DNA of 64,000 nucleotides from Bosea vaviloviae (GTDB lineage Bacteria; Pseudomonadota; Alphaproteobacteria; Rhizobiales; Beijerinckiaceae), in contig NZ_CP017147.1 in assembly GCF_001741865.1 (NCBI RefSeq), positions 1,081,001-1,145,000 of the forward strand, written 5' to 3'. Below the pieces are notes generated by a model. That model saw only the letters and a list, made by a program, of their open reading frames with translations. It was not told the origin of the DNA and made no database searches. Shown one piece after another: positions 37,356-46,580 of the stretch (positions are counted from its first letter, which is position 1; the number at the start of each line of letters is the position of its first letter). Made by a program: the position numbers and the translations under genes.

Positions 37356-38615
37356 TCAAGCCTCCCGGCGCGCGAGAACCAGCAGCGTCTCCAATAGCAC
37401 GCGGATCGCGATACCGGCATCGGCCTCGGTCATGGTCTCCAGCGGCGAATGGCTGATGCCCTTCTCGTTGCGGACGAACAGCATCGCCGCCGGGCAGAGT
37501 TTCGCCATCGTCATGGCGTCGTGGCCGGCCCCCGATGGCAGCCGCCGCGCGCTCAGATTCGCGCCCGTGCGGGCAATGCCTGCCGCGAAAGCCTCCTGCA
37601 GGGCCTCATCCATCGGTACGGCCTCGGCCTTGGCGTAGGGCGTCAGCGCCATCGTCACGCCCCGGCGCGCCGCGATCTCGGCGAAGCGGGCGCGGATGTC
37701 GGCGTCCACCAAGGCGAGCGTCTCGTTCGAGGGGCTGCGGAAATCGACCGTGAAGTCGACGGCTCCGGGCACGACATTGGTGGCGCCCGGGTCGGGTCGG
37801 AGTGCGCCCACCGTGCCGACCGCCTGGTCATGGCCGGCGGCGATCACTTCCAGCGCCAGCACCATCTCGGCGCTGGCGGCGAGCGCGTCCTTGCGCAGGC
37901 TCATCGGCACCGTGCCGGCATGGCCGGCCTCGCCGGTGACGCGGATGCGCGCGCGGCTTTGCGCGTTGATCGCGGTGACGATGCCGACTGCCTCGTTCTC
38001 GGCTTCCAGCACCGGGCCCTGCTCGATATGGATCTCGAGATAGGCCTTCACCGAGCCAGGCTTGCGAGCCAGCTTGGCGATGGCGGAGGGATCGCCGCCG
38101 AAGGCGACGAGCGCGTCGGCGAGCCGTGTTCCATCGGAATCGCGCGCCTCGAGCGAGGCCGGATCATGCTCGCCGGCGAGCGCGCAGGAGGTCGAGAGAT
38201 GGGTAGGGAAGCGGACATTCTCCTCATCGCCGAAGGCCACGACCTCGAGCGCGAAGGGCAGGACGATGCCTGCGTCCCGCAAGGCCTGCACCGCCAGGAT
38301 GCCGGCGACGACGCCGAGATTGCCGTCGAAGCGCCCGCCATCCTTCACCGTGTCGATATGCGAGCCGATCATCACCGCCGGCAGGCCGGGCGTCGCGCCC
38401 TCGCGCCGGCCCTGCACGGAACCGGCTGCGTCGATGAAGGCGGTCAGTCCGGCCACCTCCATGGCGCCTCTGGTCCACTCGGCCGCCTGCCTGTGTGCCG
38501 GCGAGAGATAAAGCCGCGTCAGCTTGCCCGGCTCGTCGGTGAAACGGTTGAGGCCTTGAAGCGCGGCGAAGGCGCGCGCGCCAAGCACGGCGGCGGAGGG
38601 AAGCATCTGAGTCAT
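37356..38615 (-). CDS. M20-family amidohydrolase (allantoate/N-carbamoyl-amino-acid type)
   Basis: This 419-residue zinc hydrolase belongs to the allantoate amidohydrolase, N-carbamoyl-L-amino-acid hydrolase and ureidoglycolate group. Seen: VMIGSHIDTVKDGGRFDGNLG (metal His and Asp), FGDEENVRFPTHLSTSCALAG (metal Glu), the dimerisation part with VTGEAGHAGTVPMSLRKDA, and the late GAGHDAMTMAKLCPAAMLFV. The exact substrate cannot be read from sequence. It may cooperate with the SDR next to it in amide or ureide use, but this is not shown. Confidence 0.87.
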   Translation of the reverse strand: MTQMLPSAAVLGARAFAALQGLNRFTDEPGKLTRLYLSPAHRQAAEWTRGAMEVAGLTAFIDAAGSVQGRREGATPGLPAVMIGSHIDTVKDGGRFDGNLGVVAGILAVQALRDAGIVLPFALEVVAFGDEENVRFPTHLSTSCALAGEHDPASLEARDSDGTRLADALVAFGGDPSAIAKLARKPGSVKAYLEIHIEQGPVLEAENEAVGIVTAINAQSRARIRVTGEAGHAGTVPMSLRKDALAASAEMVLALEVIAAGHDQAVGTVGALRPDPGATNVVPGAVDFTVDFRSPSNETLALVDADIRARFAEIAARRGVTMALTPYAKAEAVPMDEALQEAFAAGIARTGANLSARRLPSGAGHDAMTMAKLCPAAMLFVRNEKGISHSPLETMTEADAGIAIRVLLETLLVLARREA

Positions 38616-38644
38616 GGCACCAAGTTTAGGTCATGCCATCAAGC

Positions 38645-39391
38645 TTAGTAAGTCGCCCGGCCGCCCGAAAGGTCGAAAACGCCGCCGGTGGTGAAGCTGT
38701 TCTCGGCTGAGGCGAGGAAGGCGACCATGGCGGCGACTTCATCGGGCAGCAGGAAGCGCCCGCGCGGGATCTTGGCGAGCATGTAGCCGATATGCTCCTC
38801 GCTCATCTGGTCGAAGATGCGGGTGCGGGCGGCGGCCGGGGTGATGCAGTTCACCGCGATGTCCTGCGTCGCCAATTCCTTGCCGAGCGACTTCGTCAGC
38901 GCAATCACCGCCGCCTTCGAGGCTGAATAGGCCGAGGCGTTGGGATTGCCCTCCTTGCCGGCGATCGAGGCGACCAGGACGAGGCGGCCGTAATTGCGCT
39001 TGATCATTCCCGGGATCACTGCCTGGCAGCAATGCAGCGTGCCGTCGACATTGAGGCGCATGACCCGCGCCCATTCCTCAAGCGGGTATTCCCAGGTCTT
39101 GAGGTTGGGGCCGGCGATGCCGGCGCTGGTGACAAGGATGTCGACGCTGCCATGCCGGGCCTCGAGCGCATCGCTCGCCGCCTTCACGGCGGCCGCATCC
39201 GTCACGTCGATGGCGAGGCCTGTCGCCTCGCCATCGATCTCGGTCGCGGCCTTGCGCGCGAGATCGCCATCGAGATCCCAGATCGCGACCTTGGCCCCGC
39301 TGGCGGCGAAACGCTCGGCGACGGCGCGGCCGATGCCCTGGGCCCCGCCGGTGACGATGGCGACGCGGTTCTTTAAATCGATTTGATTCAT
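38645..39391 (-). CDS. SDR family NAD(P)-dependent oxidoreductase
   Basis: This 248-residue classical SDR has the cofactor motif VTGGAQGIGRAVAERF at residues 15-30, the NAG-equivalent VTSAGIAGPN, and the catalytic Tyr-Lys pair in YSASKAAVIALTKSL. An Asp after the second strand (IWDLDGD) suggests NAD(H) preference. It resembles 3-oxoacyl-ACP reductase-like dehydrogenases of sugars or hydroxy acids. It is upstream of the M20 hydrolase gene with a gap of 29 bases, so probably co-transcribed. Confidence 0.9.
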   Translation of the reverse strand: MNQIDLKNRVAIVTGGAQGIGRAVAERFAASGAKVAIWDLDGDLARKAATEIDGEATGLAIDVTDAAAVKAASDALEARHGSVDILVTSAGIAGPNLKTWEYPLEEWARVMRLNVDGTLHCCQAVIPGMIKRNYGRLVLVASIAGKEGNPNASAYSASKAAVIALTKSLGKELATQDIAVNCITPAAARTRIFDQMSEEHIGYMLAKIPRGRFLLPDEVAAMVAFLASAENSFTTGGVFDLSGGRATY

Positions 39392-39424
39392 GCTCAGTCC
39401 CTGGCTCGGTGGTGCCGCAACCTA

Positions 39425-39473
39425 GAGCAGGATGCGAAAAAGTGGGAACCGGTTTTTCGCATAGATCCTGCTC
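39425..39473. repeat. Palindromic repeat, family F
   Basis: GAGCAGGATGCGAAAAA pairs with TTTTTCGCAT-AG-ATCCTGCTC around the loop GTGGGAACCG. Both arms are near perfect. This is the fullest copy of the family in the window. Confidence 0.75.
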
Positions 39474-39505
39474 TCACTCTTGATAGATCCTGCTCTCACT
39501 CTTGG
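39462..39505. repeat. 22-base tandem repeat, two copies
   Basis: TAGATCCTGCTCTCACTCTT plus two bases is present twice in a row (39462-39483 and 39484-39505), differing only at the last base. The first copy overlaps the right arm of the family F palindrome, suggesting a local slippage duplication. Confidence 0.8.
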
Positions 39506-39527
39506 ATGAGAGACGGATTCAGATCGC

Positions 39528-39588
39528 CGCGACTGTGAACCCGTGCCAGCGTAAGGGTCCGCGCACAGGAGGCACGGGTTCGGTCGCG
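39528..39588. other. Long hairpin in the intergenic region
   Basis: GAACCCGTGCC and GGCACGGGTTC form an 11-base perfect stem around a 23-base loop, extended outward by CGCGAC and GTCGCG after a small bulge. It is not a tRNA: there is no cloverleaf. It could be an RNA structure or a decayed mobile-element end. Confidence 0.5.
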
Positions 39589-39969
39589 ACACGGACGGCG
39601 GTTGGGACTGGAGGAGCAGCTGGGAACGCGCGCCATCTGGGCTGCGTTCGCTGGGCCGCGTTAAGATTGGATACCAACCGAAAGATTTCGGTAACCATAC
39701 CAGCAATCACTGAGCGATCACGCCGTCGTGCCAAAATGAAGCGCGCAACTCGCAAAGGTTAGGTTTTTCAACGCCAAGTTGTAATAGCAGGAGTAGCGTA
39801 GCGACAACGTGCCGGATCGAAACAGACCTTCGATTTACGGCGCTTTTCGATTAACCCGGTCGCTACAATTGCAGGAAGAAGCCGTTCACCCTTCCGTTGG
39901 GTTCAACTTGACCCCTAGCTCCTATCGGCGCTGACGTAAGCTCCAGTTCCATCGAGCAAGCGTGAATCC

Positions 39970-40776
39970 GTGGTCGCCACCCTATCCCTCAATCTTGCGA
40001 CCCAAGCGGACGCTCCGGCCAAGCCGGGCTTCGCCACGCGCGATATTGGCGGCATCGGGATCGCGGTGCTGACGCGCCCCGCCGCGCTCGCGGAAGTCGA
40101 TGACGCGATGGTCAATCAGCGGCATCTCAAGCTCGCCTTCTGCAACGCCAATCTCGTCAACCTGGCGGCACATGACCAGGCGCTGCGCCGCGATCTTGCT
40201 GGCTTCCTGGTCCTCGCCGACGGGATCGGCGTCGATCTCGGCGGCTGGCTGCTGCATGGCGCCGGCTTCCCGGCCAATCTCAACGGCACGGACTTTATCC
40301 CCGGCTTGCTCGCGACGGGTAAACGGCGTCTGCGCGTCGCCCTGCTCGGCGGGCGCCCCGGAATCGCCGCCCGCGCCTCCGTGCGCCTGTCGCTGCAGTT
40401 TCCCGAGCATCGCTTCAGCGTGCTCAGCCATGGCTATTACGCCCCCGAGGAAGAGGGCGCGCTGCTGGCGAAACTGGAGGCCACGCCGCCGGATCTGCTT
40501 CTGGTCGCTTTCGGCAATCCGCGGCAGGAACGCTGGATCTCCGGGAGGCTCGGACCGCAGCATTGTTCGGTCGCGGCCGGTGTCGGTGCCCTGTTCGATT
40601 TCCTGGCCGGTGAGGTGCCGCGCGCGCCCGAGGCGTTCCGTCAATTGAGGCTGGAATGGCTCTTTCGCCTCTGGCTGGAACCCAGCCGGCTCTGGCGCCG
40701 TTACGTGCTCGGCAATCCGGTCTTTGTCCTGCGCATGCTGCGCGCCCGGTTGTTCGAGCGTCGACCCACGCGATGA
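39970..40776 (+). CDS. WecG/TagA/CpsF family glycosyltransferase
   Basis: This 268-residue enzyme transfers a sugar (commonly ManNAcA or ManNAc/Glc) to a lipid-linked intermediate in polysaccharide synthesis. Seen: FCNANLVNLAAHDQAL, LADGIGVDLGGWLLHGA with the likely catalytic Asp, the N of LNGTDFIPGLL, and the late signature LLVAFGNPRQERWISG. The start is GTG at 39970. Its stop overlaps the ATG of the next gene, so the two are coupled. It opens the polysaccharide locus. Confidence 0.92.
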   Translation: MVATLSLNLATQADAPAKPGFATRDIGGIGIAVLTRPAALAEVDDAMVNQRHLKLAFCNANLVNLAAHDQALRRDLAGFLVLADGIGVDLGGWLLHGAGFPANLNGTDFIPGLLATGKRRLRVALLGGRPGIAARASVRLSLQFPEHRFSVLSHGYYAPEEEGALLAKLEATPPDLLLVAFGNPRQERWISGRLGPQHCSVAAGVGALFDFLAGEVPRAPEAFRQLRLEWLFRLWLEPSRLWRRYVLGNPVFVLRMLRARLFERRPTR

Positions 40777-41663
40777 AACCGAGCTACGCTATCGCCACGC
40801 CGAGCTATGCTGGCGACATTGAGCGCTGCCGCCTGCTTTGCGCCAGCATCGACCGCTTCGTCACCGGCCATGCGATGCATTACCTGCTGGTCGAGGACAA
40901 GGACGTCGCGCTGTTCAAGCCGCTGGCGGGCCCGCGCCGGCAGGTGATCGCCGAATCCGCGCTGCTGCCATCCTGGCTCAAGCCCCGGCCCGATCCGCTC
41001 GCGCTCGGCCGGCGGCGGATCTGGACCGGTTTTCGCGCATTGCGGCGCGGCATCCCACCCTTGCGCGGCTGGCACGTCCAGCAATTGCGGAAATTCGCTC
41101 TGCCGCTGGTCAGCGGCGAAGACGTGATCCTCTTCGCCGATTCCGACATGCTGTTCCTGCGGCCGTTCGATGTGACGTATCTCGGCGAGGACCAGGCGGT
41201 CCGGCTCTATGTGAAGCCCGCCGGCATCACCGCTGCCATGACCGAGCATGTCGCCTGGTGCGAGATGGCGGCGCGGCTGCTCGGATTGCCCCGGCCGACC
41301 ATGCCCAGCCCCGACTACATCAATAATCTGGTGAGTTGGCGCCGCGACAATGTCCGGGCGCTGCTGACGCGTATCGAGCAGATCAGCGGACGCGACTGGG
41401 TCAGCGCGATCGCCTCCCAGCGGCAATTCTCCGAATACATGATCTACGGCTACTTCGTGGAGCGCGTGCTCGGCCTCGAGGCTGCCGGCCACACCCCGGA
41501 CGGCTTTGAACTCTGCAAGGTCTATTGGGGCGGCGATGCCGGCGGGCTGGCGAGCCTGCGCTCCTTCGAGGATGTCCTCGACGAGGGCCAGGTTGCGGTC
41601 GGCGTGCAATCCTTCATCGGCCAGCCGGTCGAGCGATTGAAGGCGCTGTTCGAGGCGCAGTAG
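40773..41663 (+). CDS. DUF6492-type predicted glycosyltransferase
   Basis: This 296-residue protein starts MKPSYAIATPSYAGDIERCR and has a DxD-like motif in VILFADSDMLFLRPF (residues about 120-134), the metal and nucleotide-sugar site of GT-A enzymes. The late SEYMIYGYFVERVLG is also typical of the DUF6492 group found in polysaccharide clusters. The sugar is unknown. Its ATG overlaps the stop of the WecG-type gene, and its 3' end overlaps the convergent flippase gene by 50 bases. Confidence 0.8.
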   Translation: MKPSYAIATPSYAGDIERCRLLCASIDRFVTGHAMHYLLVEDKDVALFKPLAGPRRQVIAESALLPSWLKPRPDPLALGRRRIWTGFRALRRGIPPLRGWHVQQLRKFALPLVSGEDVILFADSDMLFLRPFDVTYLGEDQAVRLYVKPAGITAAMTEHVAWCEMAARLLGLPRPTMPSPDYINNLVSWRRDNVRALLTRIEQISGRDWVSAIASQRQFSEYMIYGYFVERVLGLEAAGHTPDGFELCKVYWGGDAGGLASLRSFEDVLDEGQVAVGVQSFIGQPVERLKALFEAQ

Positions 41664-42879
41664 CCAGCAGCCGGTAGGTCACAGCCGCCGACAGGATGTA
41701 GACCAGCCCGAAGACGGCGTTGAGCCAGAGCGCCCAGGCGTCGCCGGCGGAAAAGCGCGTCATCACCCAGGAGACCAGCGCGGCTTTCAGCGCCGTCACG
41801 GCGCACAGCAGCATGATGCGTGAGCCGGTGCGCTCCCGGGCATAGAGCAATTCGGCGTGATATTCGACGAGATTGCGGAAGGCGGGCACCAGCAGCATCG
41901 GCAGGAAGAGATAGGCGGCCTCCGAGACGTTACGGCCGAGCGCCCCGGGAAACGGCTTCAGCAGCAGGATGATGGCGGCGAGACCCGCGACCGAGATCAG
42001 CGCGATGCCGAACTCGATCAGCGCCCGCTGCCCGAGCCCGCCACCAAGGCCGCGCTCCTGCATGATCTTCTGCACCAGCATCTGGTTGAAGCTGCGTACC
42101 GGCATCGCGGTCAGATCGATGACGCGCATCGCGATGGCGTAGAGCCCGGCCGTGCGCTCCCCGGCGAGCGCCAGCACCAGGAGCTTGTCCAGCTCGGCCT
42201 GGACATAGAAGACGATGTCGGCGGCACTGGCGTAGAGCGCGTCGGCCATGCGGCGCGGATAAAGTCGATGCGCGAGGCGCCAGCGCAGTTTCGGCAGGAA
42301 GAATGCGAGCGCGAGCAGCGCCGTCGCCAGCGTCACGGCGAGATAGGCCCAGGCCCAGACGGTGAGGCTGGCATGGCCGTAAAGATAGAACAGGATGGCG
42401 GCCAGCGTCCGCAGCGACGAGCCGATGATGACGAGCAGCGCCGCCTCGCGGAAACGCCGCAGCCCGTTATTGACGATGGCGACGACCTCGACCAGTCGCC
42501 AGCCGACGATCTCGGCCCCGATGATCAGGGCGAAGGGCAGGAGCGCGAGCCGGTCGGCGAACAGGGCCGCGTAGACGCCCGCCGCAGCCAGCATGATGAC
42601 CGGGACGGAGAGGCAGGCAAGCCCGGCGAAGCCGGCGAGATAGGCCCCGAGCAATCGCGGCTTGACGGTGGCGACGCGATAGACCGGCGAGACGAAACCG
42701 AAGGCCAGCAAGCGCGACAGGATCAGGCCGCTGGCGGAGGCGGTCGCGAACAAACCGAATTCGCCGAGAGTCAACGTATTCGCAACGATGAGGAAGTAGA
42801 CAAGGGAGATGACGAGCCGACCTGCCGAGCCGCTCAGGATCGTGAGGTAGGTCAAGATGGTGGAGCGGTCAGGCGACAT
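41614..42879 (-). CDS. Wzx-like oligosaccharide flippase
   Basis: This protein of about 421 residues has 12 to 14 hydrophobic helices and the polysaccharide-synthesis/MATE-like fold: YLTILSGSAGRLVISLVYFL at the N-terminus, then ASADIVFYVQAELDKLLVLAL and the middle VRSFNQMLVQKIMQERG. It is expected to flip undecaprenyl-linked repeat units to the periplasm. Starts at 42879 and 42888 are both possible; the frame continues to 43089 without family similarity. It is transcribed against its neighbours and convergent with the DUF6492 gene. Confidence 0.87.
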   Translation of the reverse strand: MSPDRSTILTYLTILSGSAGRLVISLVYFLIVANTLTLGEFGLFATASASGLILSRLLAFGFVSPVYRVATVKPRLLGAYLAGFAGLACLSVPVIMLAAAGVYAALFADRLALLPFALIIGAEIVGWRLVEVVAIVNNGLRRFREAALLVIIGSSLRTLAAILFYLYGHASLTVWAWAYLAVTLATALLALAFFLPKLRWRLAHRLYPRRMADALYASAADIVFYVQAELDKLLVLALAGERTAGLYAIAMRVIDLTAMPVRSFNQMLVQKIMQERGLGGGLGQRALIEFGIALISVAGLAAIILLLKPFPGALGRNVSEAAYLFLPMLLVPAFRNLVEYHAELLYARERTGSRIMLLCAVTALKAALVSWVMTRFSAGDAWALWLNAVFGLVYILSAAVTYRLLATAPRTAPSIARPAGR

Positions 42880-42997
42880 GGAACCCATTGAAGCAGCGAT
42901 GGCTGGCTCGGCTCGTGCCTGCGCTTTGCCGAATTGCCCGTCTTCCTTAGCCGAGAGGCGTTGAGCGACCCTAAACGAAACGGAACTGTACCGCGCG

Positions 42998-44083
42998 ATG
43001 AACGAGCCCGCCCCGCCCCGATATGACGCGCCTTTGACGCGGCGCGACGCGCTGCTCGCTGGCGCCGGGCTGGTTGCGGCCGGGCTCACGGCTTCGCGCG
43101 CCGCGGCGCAGCGCGCGCCAATTCCGTTCGGCTCGGCGGCGCAGATCGAGACCTTTCGCGAGGACCCGCTCTATCGCGAGGCGCTGAAGCGCTATTGCGA
43201 CGTGATCGTGCCGATGAACGACCTGAAATGGGAGGCCCTGCGGCACGACCGGTCGAAGTTCGACTTCTCGGGCGCCGACGAGCTCATCGCCTTCGCCGAG
43301 CGCAACGGCCAGGCCGTGCGCGGCCATGCCCTGCTCTGGGGCGAAGCCTTGCCGCCCTGGGCCAAGGCGATGACCAGCCGCACTGAGGCAGAACGCGAAC
43401 TGATCCGCCATATCGAGGTGGTGGTCGACCGCTATAAGGGCCGGATCGCGACCTGGGATGTGGTCAACGAGGTCATCCGCTTCGACCCACGCCCTGAGCC
43501 GATGCGCGACACGATCTGGCAGCGCCTGCTCGGCCCCGAGCATGTCGAGATCGCCTTCCGCACCGCCGCCAGGGTCGATCCCAAGGCGCGGCTCGTGCTG
43601 AACGACTTCGCCTTCGAGGAACCAAGCCCGCTGATCGCCGCGCGCCGGCAGACGGCGCTCGATCTCGTCCGCAAGCTGCAGGATAAAAACATCCCGATCC
43701 ACGGCGTCGGCATGCAGGCGCATCTCTATGCCGAGAACCCGATCGACACCCACGGCGTGCAGCTCTTCGTCGAGGCGCTCGGTAAGCTCGCGGTCGATGT
43801 CGAGATCACCGAGCTCGACGTGATCGACTGGAAGCTGCCGGCCGACATCGCGACGCGCGACCGCGCCGCCGCCAGTCTGGTCTCGACCTATCTCAACGCC
43901 GTCACCACGGCCCGTCCACCCAAGGCGATCGTGACCTGGGGGCTATGCGACCGCTATTCCTGGATTCACGAGACTTTTCCGCGGCGAGACACGGCGAAGG
44001 CGCGGCCCTTGCCGCTGGACGCCGATTACAAGCCGAAACTGATGATGAACGTGCTCAACCGCTATCGACGGAGTGCCGGTTGA
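42998..44083 (+). CDS. GH10 family glycoside hydrolase (endo-1,4-beta-xylanase-like), Tat-exported
   Basis: This 361-residue enzyme has a twin-arginine signal (TRRDALLAGAGLVAAG, residues 14-29, likely cut after SRAAAQ). The GH10 (beta/alpha)8 barrel shows NDLKWEAL, RGHALLWG, the acid/base Glu158 in TWDVVNEVIRF, LNDFAFEE, GVGMQAHLY, the nucleophile Glu272 in DVEITELDV, and TWGLCDRYSW. No carbohydrate-binding module is present. Its place among export genes suggests it trims or releases the polymer made here; true xylan use is less likely but possible. Confidence 0.92.
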   Translation: MNEPAPPRYDAPLTRRDALLAGAGLVAAGLTASRAAAQRAPIPFGSAAQIETFREDPLYREALKRYCDVIVPMNDLKWEALRHDRSKFDFSGADELIAFAERNGQAVRGHALLWGEALPPWAKAMTSRTEAERELIRHIEVVVDRYKGRIATWDVVNEVIRFDPRPEPMRDTIWQRLLGPEHVEIAFRTAARVDPKARLVLNDFAFEEPSPLIAARRQTALDLVRKLQDKNIPIHGVGMQAHLYAENPIDTHGVQLFVEALGKLAVDVEITELDVIDWKLPADIATRDRAAASLVSTYLNAVTTARPPKAIVTWGLCDRYSWIHETFPRRDTAKARPLPLDADYKPKLMMNVLNRYRRSAG

Positions 44084-44165
44084 TGCCTGGCCGGATGCAT
44101 GCCTGCGGAGCGGCGATCAGCGCCGTCGACGCTCTGGCAGGAACGACAGAGTGAAGCGTGGTATA

Positions 44166-46580
44166 ATGTTCACCACCACCGAAACGGCAGCGGAAGAGCC
44201 GGCCGAAAAGCGGCAGGAGCGCCGCAAGCAGGCACATGCCCCGGCTGCAGTTGCGCCCGACGCGCTTGCGCGCCTGACCGATCCAGCCTGGCTCGCCGCC
44301 ACGCTCTGGAACCGCAAGGGGCTGATCATCCTGTCGGCGCTGCTGGGCCTGGTTCTCGCGGGGCTGGCGAGCCTGCTGCTGCCGCCGAAATACATCTCGA
44401 CGGCGCAGCTCTTCATCGACCCGCGCGACCTGCGCGTGCTCCAGAACGAGGTCTCGCCGAACGCCGTCAGCGGGGACCCGACCTCGATCACCGGCTATCT
44501 CGAAAGCCAGGCGCGCGTCATCGCCTCCGACAGCATCAAATCGCGCGTCGTCGAGAGCGAAGGGCTCGACAAGGATCCCGAATTCGGCGGAGAGGCCAGC
44601 AAGTCCGGGCTGATGCGCATCCTGTCCGAGTTTCTGCCGAGCAGTGGCGCGCCGGCGCATGAAGGCATGCTCTACGCGCTGGCGGCGCTCGACAAGAGCG
44701 TTGCCGTCCGGCGCGGTGAGCGCACCTTCGTCATCGACATCTCCGTGACGTCCAAGGAGGCCGCGAAGGCCGCGCGCATCGCCAATGCGTTGGCCAACGC
44801 CTATCTCGACGACCAGGCCTCGGTCAGGGCCGATGCCGCGCAGCGCGCCACCGGCGCCCTCACCGGTCGCCTGGAGGAATTGCGCAACCGCCTGCGCAGC
44901 GCCGAGGACAAGGCGGAGAAATACAAGGAAGCCAACAACATCGTTGGCTTCGGCGGCAAATCGATGACCGAGGAGCAGCTCGCGCTGAACAACGCCCAGC
45001 TTGTGGCGCTGCGCACGCGGGCGACCGAGGCCAAGGCGAAATACGACCAGACGCTGGCGACACGCGCCGCCAGCATCGAGGCTGGCGCGGTGCCCGAGGC
45101 TGTCGCCTCCAACACCATGACGGCGTTGCGCTCGCAGCTCGGCGCGGCGCTGAACAAGGAGGCGGATCTGCTCGCCTCCTTGGGCGCGCGCCACCCGGCG
45201 CTCGCCTCGGCGCAGGCGCAGGTGCGCGACGCGCGCCGGCAGATCGCAGAGGAGCTCGCCCGCATCGGCCGCGCCGCCAAGGTCGAGTACGATCGCGCCG
45301 TCGAAGCCGAGCGCCAGATCTCCCGGCGCGTCGACCAACTGACCAAGACGCAATATGCCGCGAGCCGCGCCTCGGTCGAGCTGCGCGAGCTCGAGCGCGA
45401 GGTCGAATCCTCTCGCGTCGTCTACGACGCCTTTCTGCGGCGCGCGCGCGAAACCGGCGAGCTCGCCGGCATCGACACCACCAATGCCCGCATCATCAGC
45501 CAGGCCATGCCACCGCTGGAGAAGAGCGGCATCACGCGGCGGACCATCGCGATGCTCGGCGGCATCGGCGGTGGCGGCGTGGGCGCCATGCTCGCGATCG
45601 GACTGGCTCTGATGGCCAGCGGCCCGCTTCCGGCTCCCGCCGCGCAGCCTGCGGCCGGGTTCAGCTTCTGGCGGCGCCGGACGCGCACGCCAGCGCAGGC
45701 AGAGCCGGACGCGCCTGCCATCGAAGCGAGCCCGCCCGAAGATCTCGCTCCCGCTCCTGTTCCGGACAAAGCTCCGACCGCGCCAGACGCCCAGCCCGCT
45801 GGCGCGAAGACGGGCTGGCGGCGCTTCACCACCATCCAGGGCGGGCAGGCCGAGCGCCTTCCCGAGATCGTCCAGGCAGCAGCCGCTCCCTTGCTCGCCA
45901 CATTGCCTGCCGTCAGGCATCGGCGCTGGCGGCGCAACGAGGACGAGCCGCGCTCGGTCTTCCAGTCCAAGGCGCATCTCGTCGATGTGCTCGACAAGCC
46001 CAACGCCGCCTTTGCCAAGGCGATCAGGACAACCAGGATGGCACTGGCCAAGGAGGGTGCCCCCAGCGCCAGGCGCCGCGTCCTGGTGCTCGGACTGCGC
46101 TCCAATGCCGGCGCCTCGACGCTCGCGCTCAATCTCGCGCTCGACGCGGCGCAGGAGGGTCTGCCCGCGCTGCTGGTCGATGCCGGCCTCGGCGAGAACA
46201 GCCTGACCAAGGTGTTCGCGGCGGACGCGCAAGCCGGCCTTCATGAGATCGCTACGGGGGCGGCCGGCCTCGTGCGTGCGGCCTTGCAGGACGAAGGCAC
46301 CGGCCTGTTCTTCCTGCCTCGCGTCGGGCGGGTCGATCTCGTCACCCCGGAGCAGATCGGCGACGGCTTCTTCGCCGCGGCGCGACGTTTCGGACCCATC
46401 GTGATCGACGGCGCGGCGCTGGGCAGCGACGGCCTGTCGCAAGGCTTCGCGGACGCCGTCGACGACATCATCCTCGTCATCCGCAAGGGCGAGGTCGCCG
46501 CCGGCGATCTGGCGCAGGCCAATGACGCGCTTGGCCCCAACGCCGCCAAGATCCGCGGCTTCGTCGTCAACGAGGCTTGA
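44166..46580 (+). CDS. Wzz/BY-kinase-like polysaccharide co-polymerase with degenerate P-loop
   Basis: This 804-residue protein has a chain-length-determinant domain between two membrane helices (about residues 49-72 and 460-482), with long coiled-coil stretches between (LTGRLEELRNRLRSAEDKAE). A linker rich in Pro/Ala follows, then a C-terminal ParA/BY-kinase-like domain. There the Walker A position reads RSNAGAST, without the Lys, while the A' strand ALLVDAGLGENS is kept. No C-terminal Tyr cluster is seen; the end is RGFVVNEA. It probably sets polymer length without tyrosine-kinase activity. The stop overlaps the next start. Confidence 0.88.
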   Translation: MFTTTETAAEEPAEKRQERRKQAHAPAAVAPDALARLTDPAWLAATLWNRKGLIILSALLGLVLAGLASLLLPPKYISTAQLFIDPRDLRVLQNEVSPNAVSGDPTSITGYLESQARVIASDSIKSRVVESEGLDKDPEFGGEASKSGLMRILSEFLPSSGAPAHEGMLYALAALDKSVAVRRGERTFVIDISVTSKEAAKAARIANALANAYLDDQASVRADAAQRATGALTGRLEELRNRLRSAEDKAEKYKEANNIVGFGGKSMTEEQLALNNAQLVALRTRATEAKAKYDQTLATRAASIEAGAVPEAVASNTMTALRSQLGAALNKEADLLASLGARHPALASAQAQVRDARRQIAEELARIGRAAKVEYDRAVEAERQISRRVDQLTKTQYAASRASVELRELEREVESSRVVYDAFLRRARETGELAGIDTTNARIISQAMPPLEKSGITRRTIAMLGGIGGGGVGAMLAIGLALMASGPLPAPAAQPAAGFSFWRRRTRTPAQAEPDAPAIEASPPEDLAPAPVPDKAPTAPDAQPAGAKTGWRRFTTIQGGQAERLPEIVQAAAAPLLATLPAVRHRRWRRNEDEPRSVFQSKAHLVDVLDKPNAAFAKAIRTTRMALAKEGAPSARRRVLVLGLRSNAGASTLALNLALDAAQEGLPALLVDAGLGENSLTKVFAADAQAGLHEIATGAAGLVRAALQDEGTGLFFLPRVGRVDLVTPEQIGDGFFAAARRFGPIVIDGAALGSDGLSQGFADAVDDIILVIRKGEVAAGDLAQANDALGPNAAKIRGFVVNEA

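Larger units (their letters stand above)
39392..39969. other. 578-base gene-free region before the polysaccharide locus
   Basis: No coding frame with family features was seen on either strand. It holds, in order, a family F palindrome (39425-39473), a 22-base tandem repeat (39462-39505), a long hairpin (39528-39588), and a perfect small dyad ACCGAAA-GA-TTTCGGT (39677-39692). The part from about 39660 on is clearly more A/T-rich than the genes around it. It presumably holds the promoters of the SDR gene (leftward) and of the glycosyltransferase genes (rightward). Confidence 0.6.

Noticed and set aside
39528..39588. tRNA or tmRNA candidate at the long hairpin
   Set aside because: There is one long stem with a large loop, no cloverleaf, no T-loop sequence and no CCA-type end.
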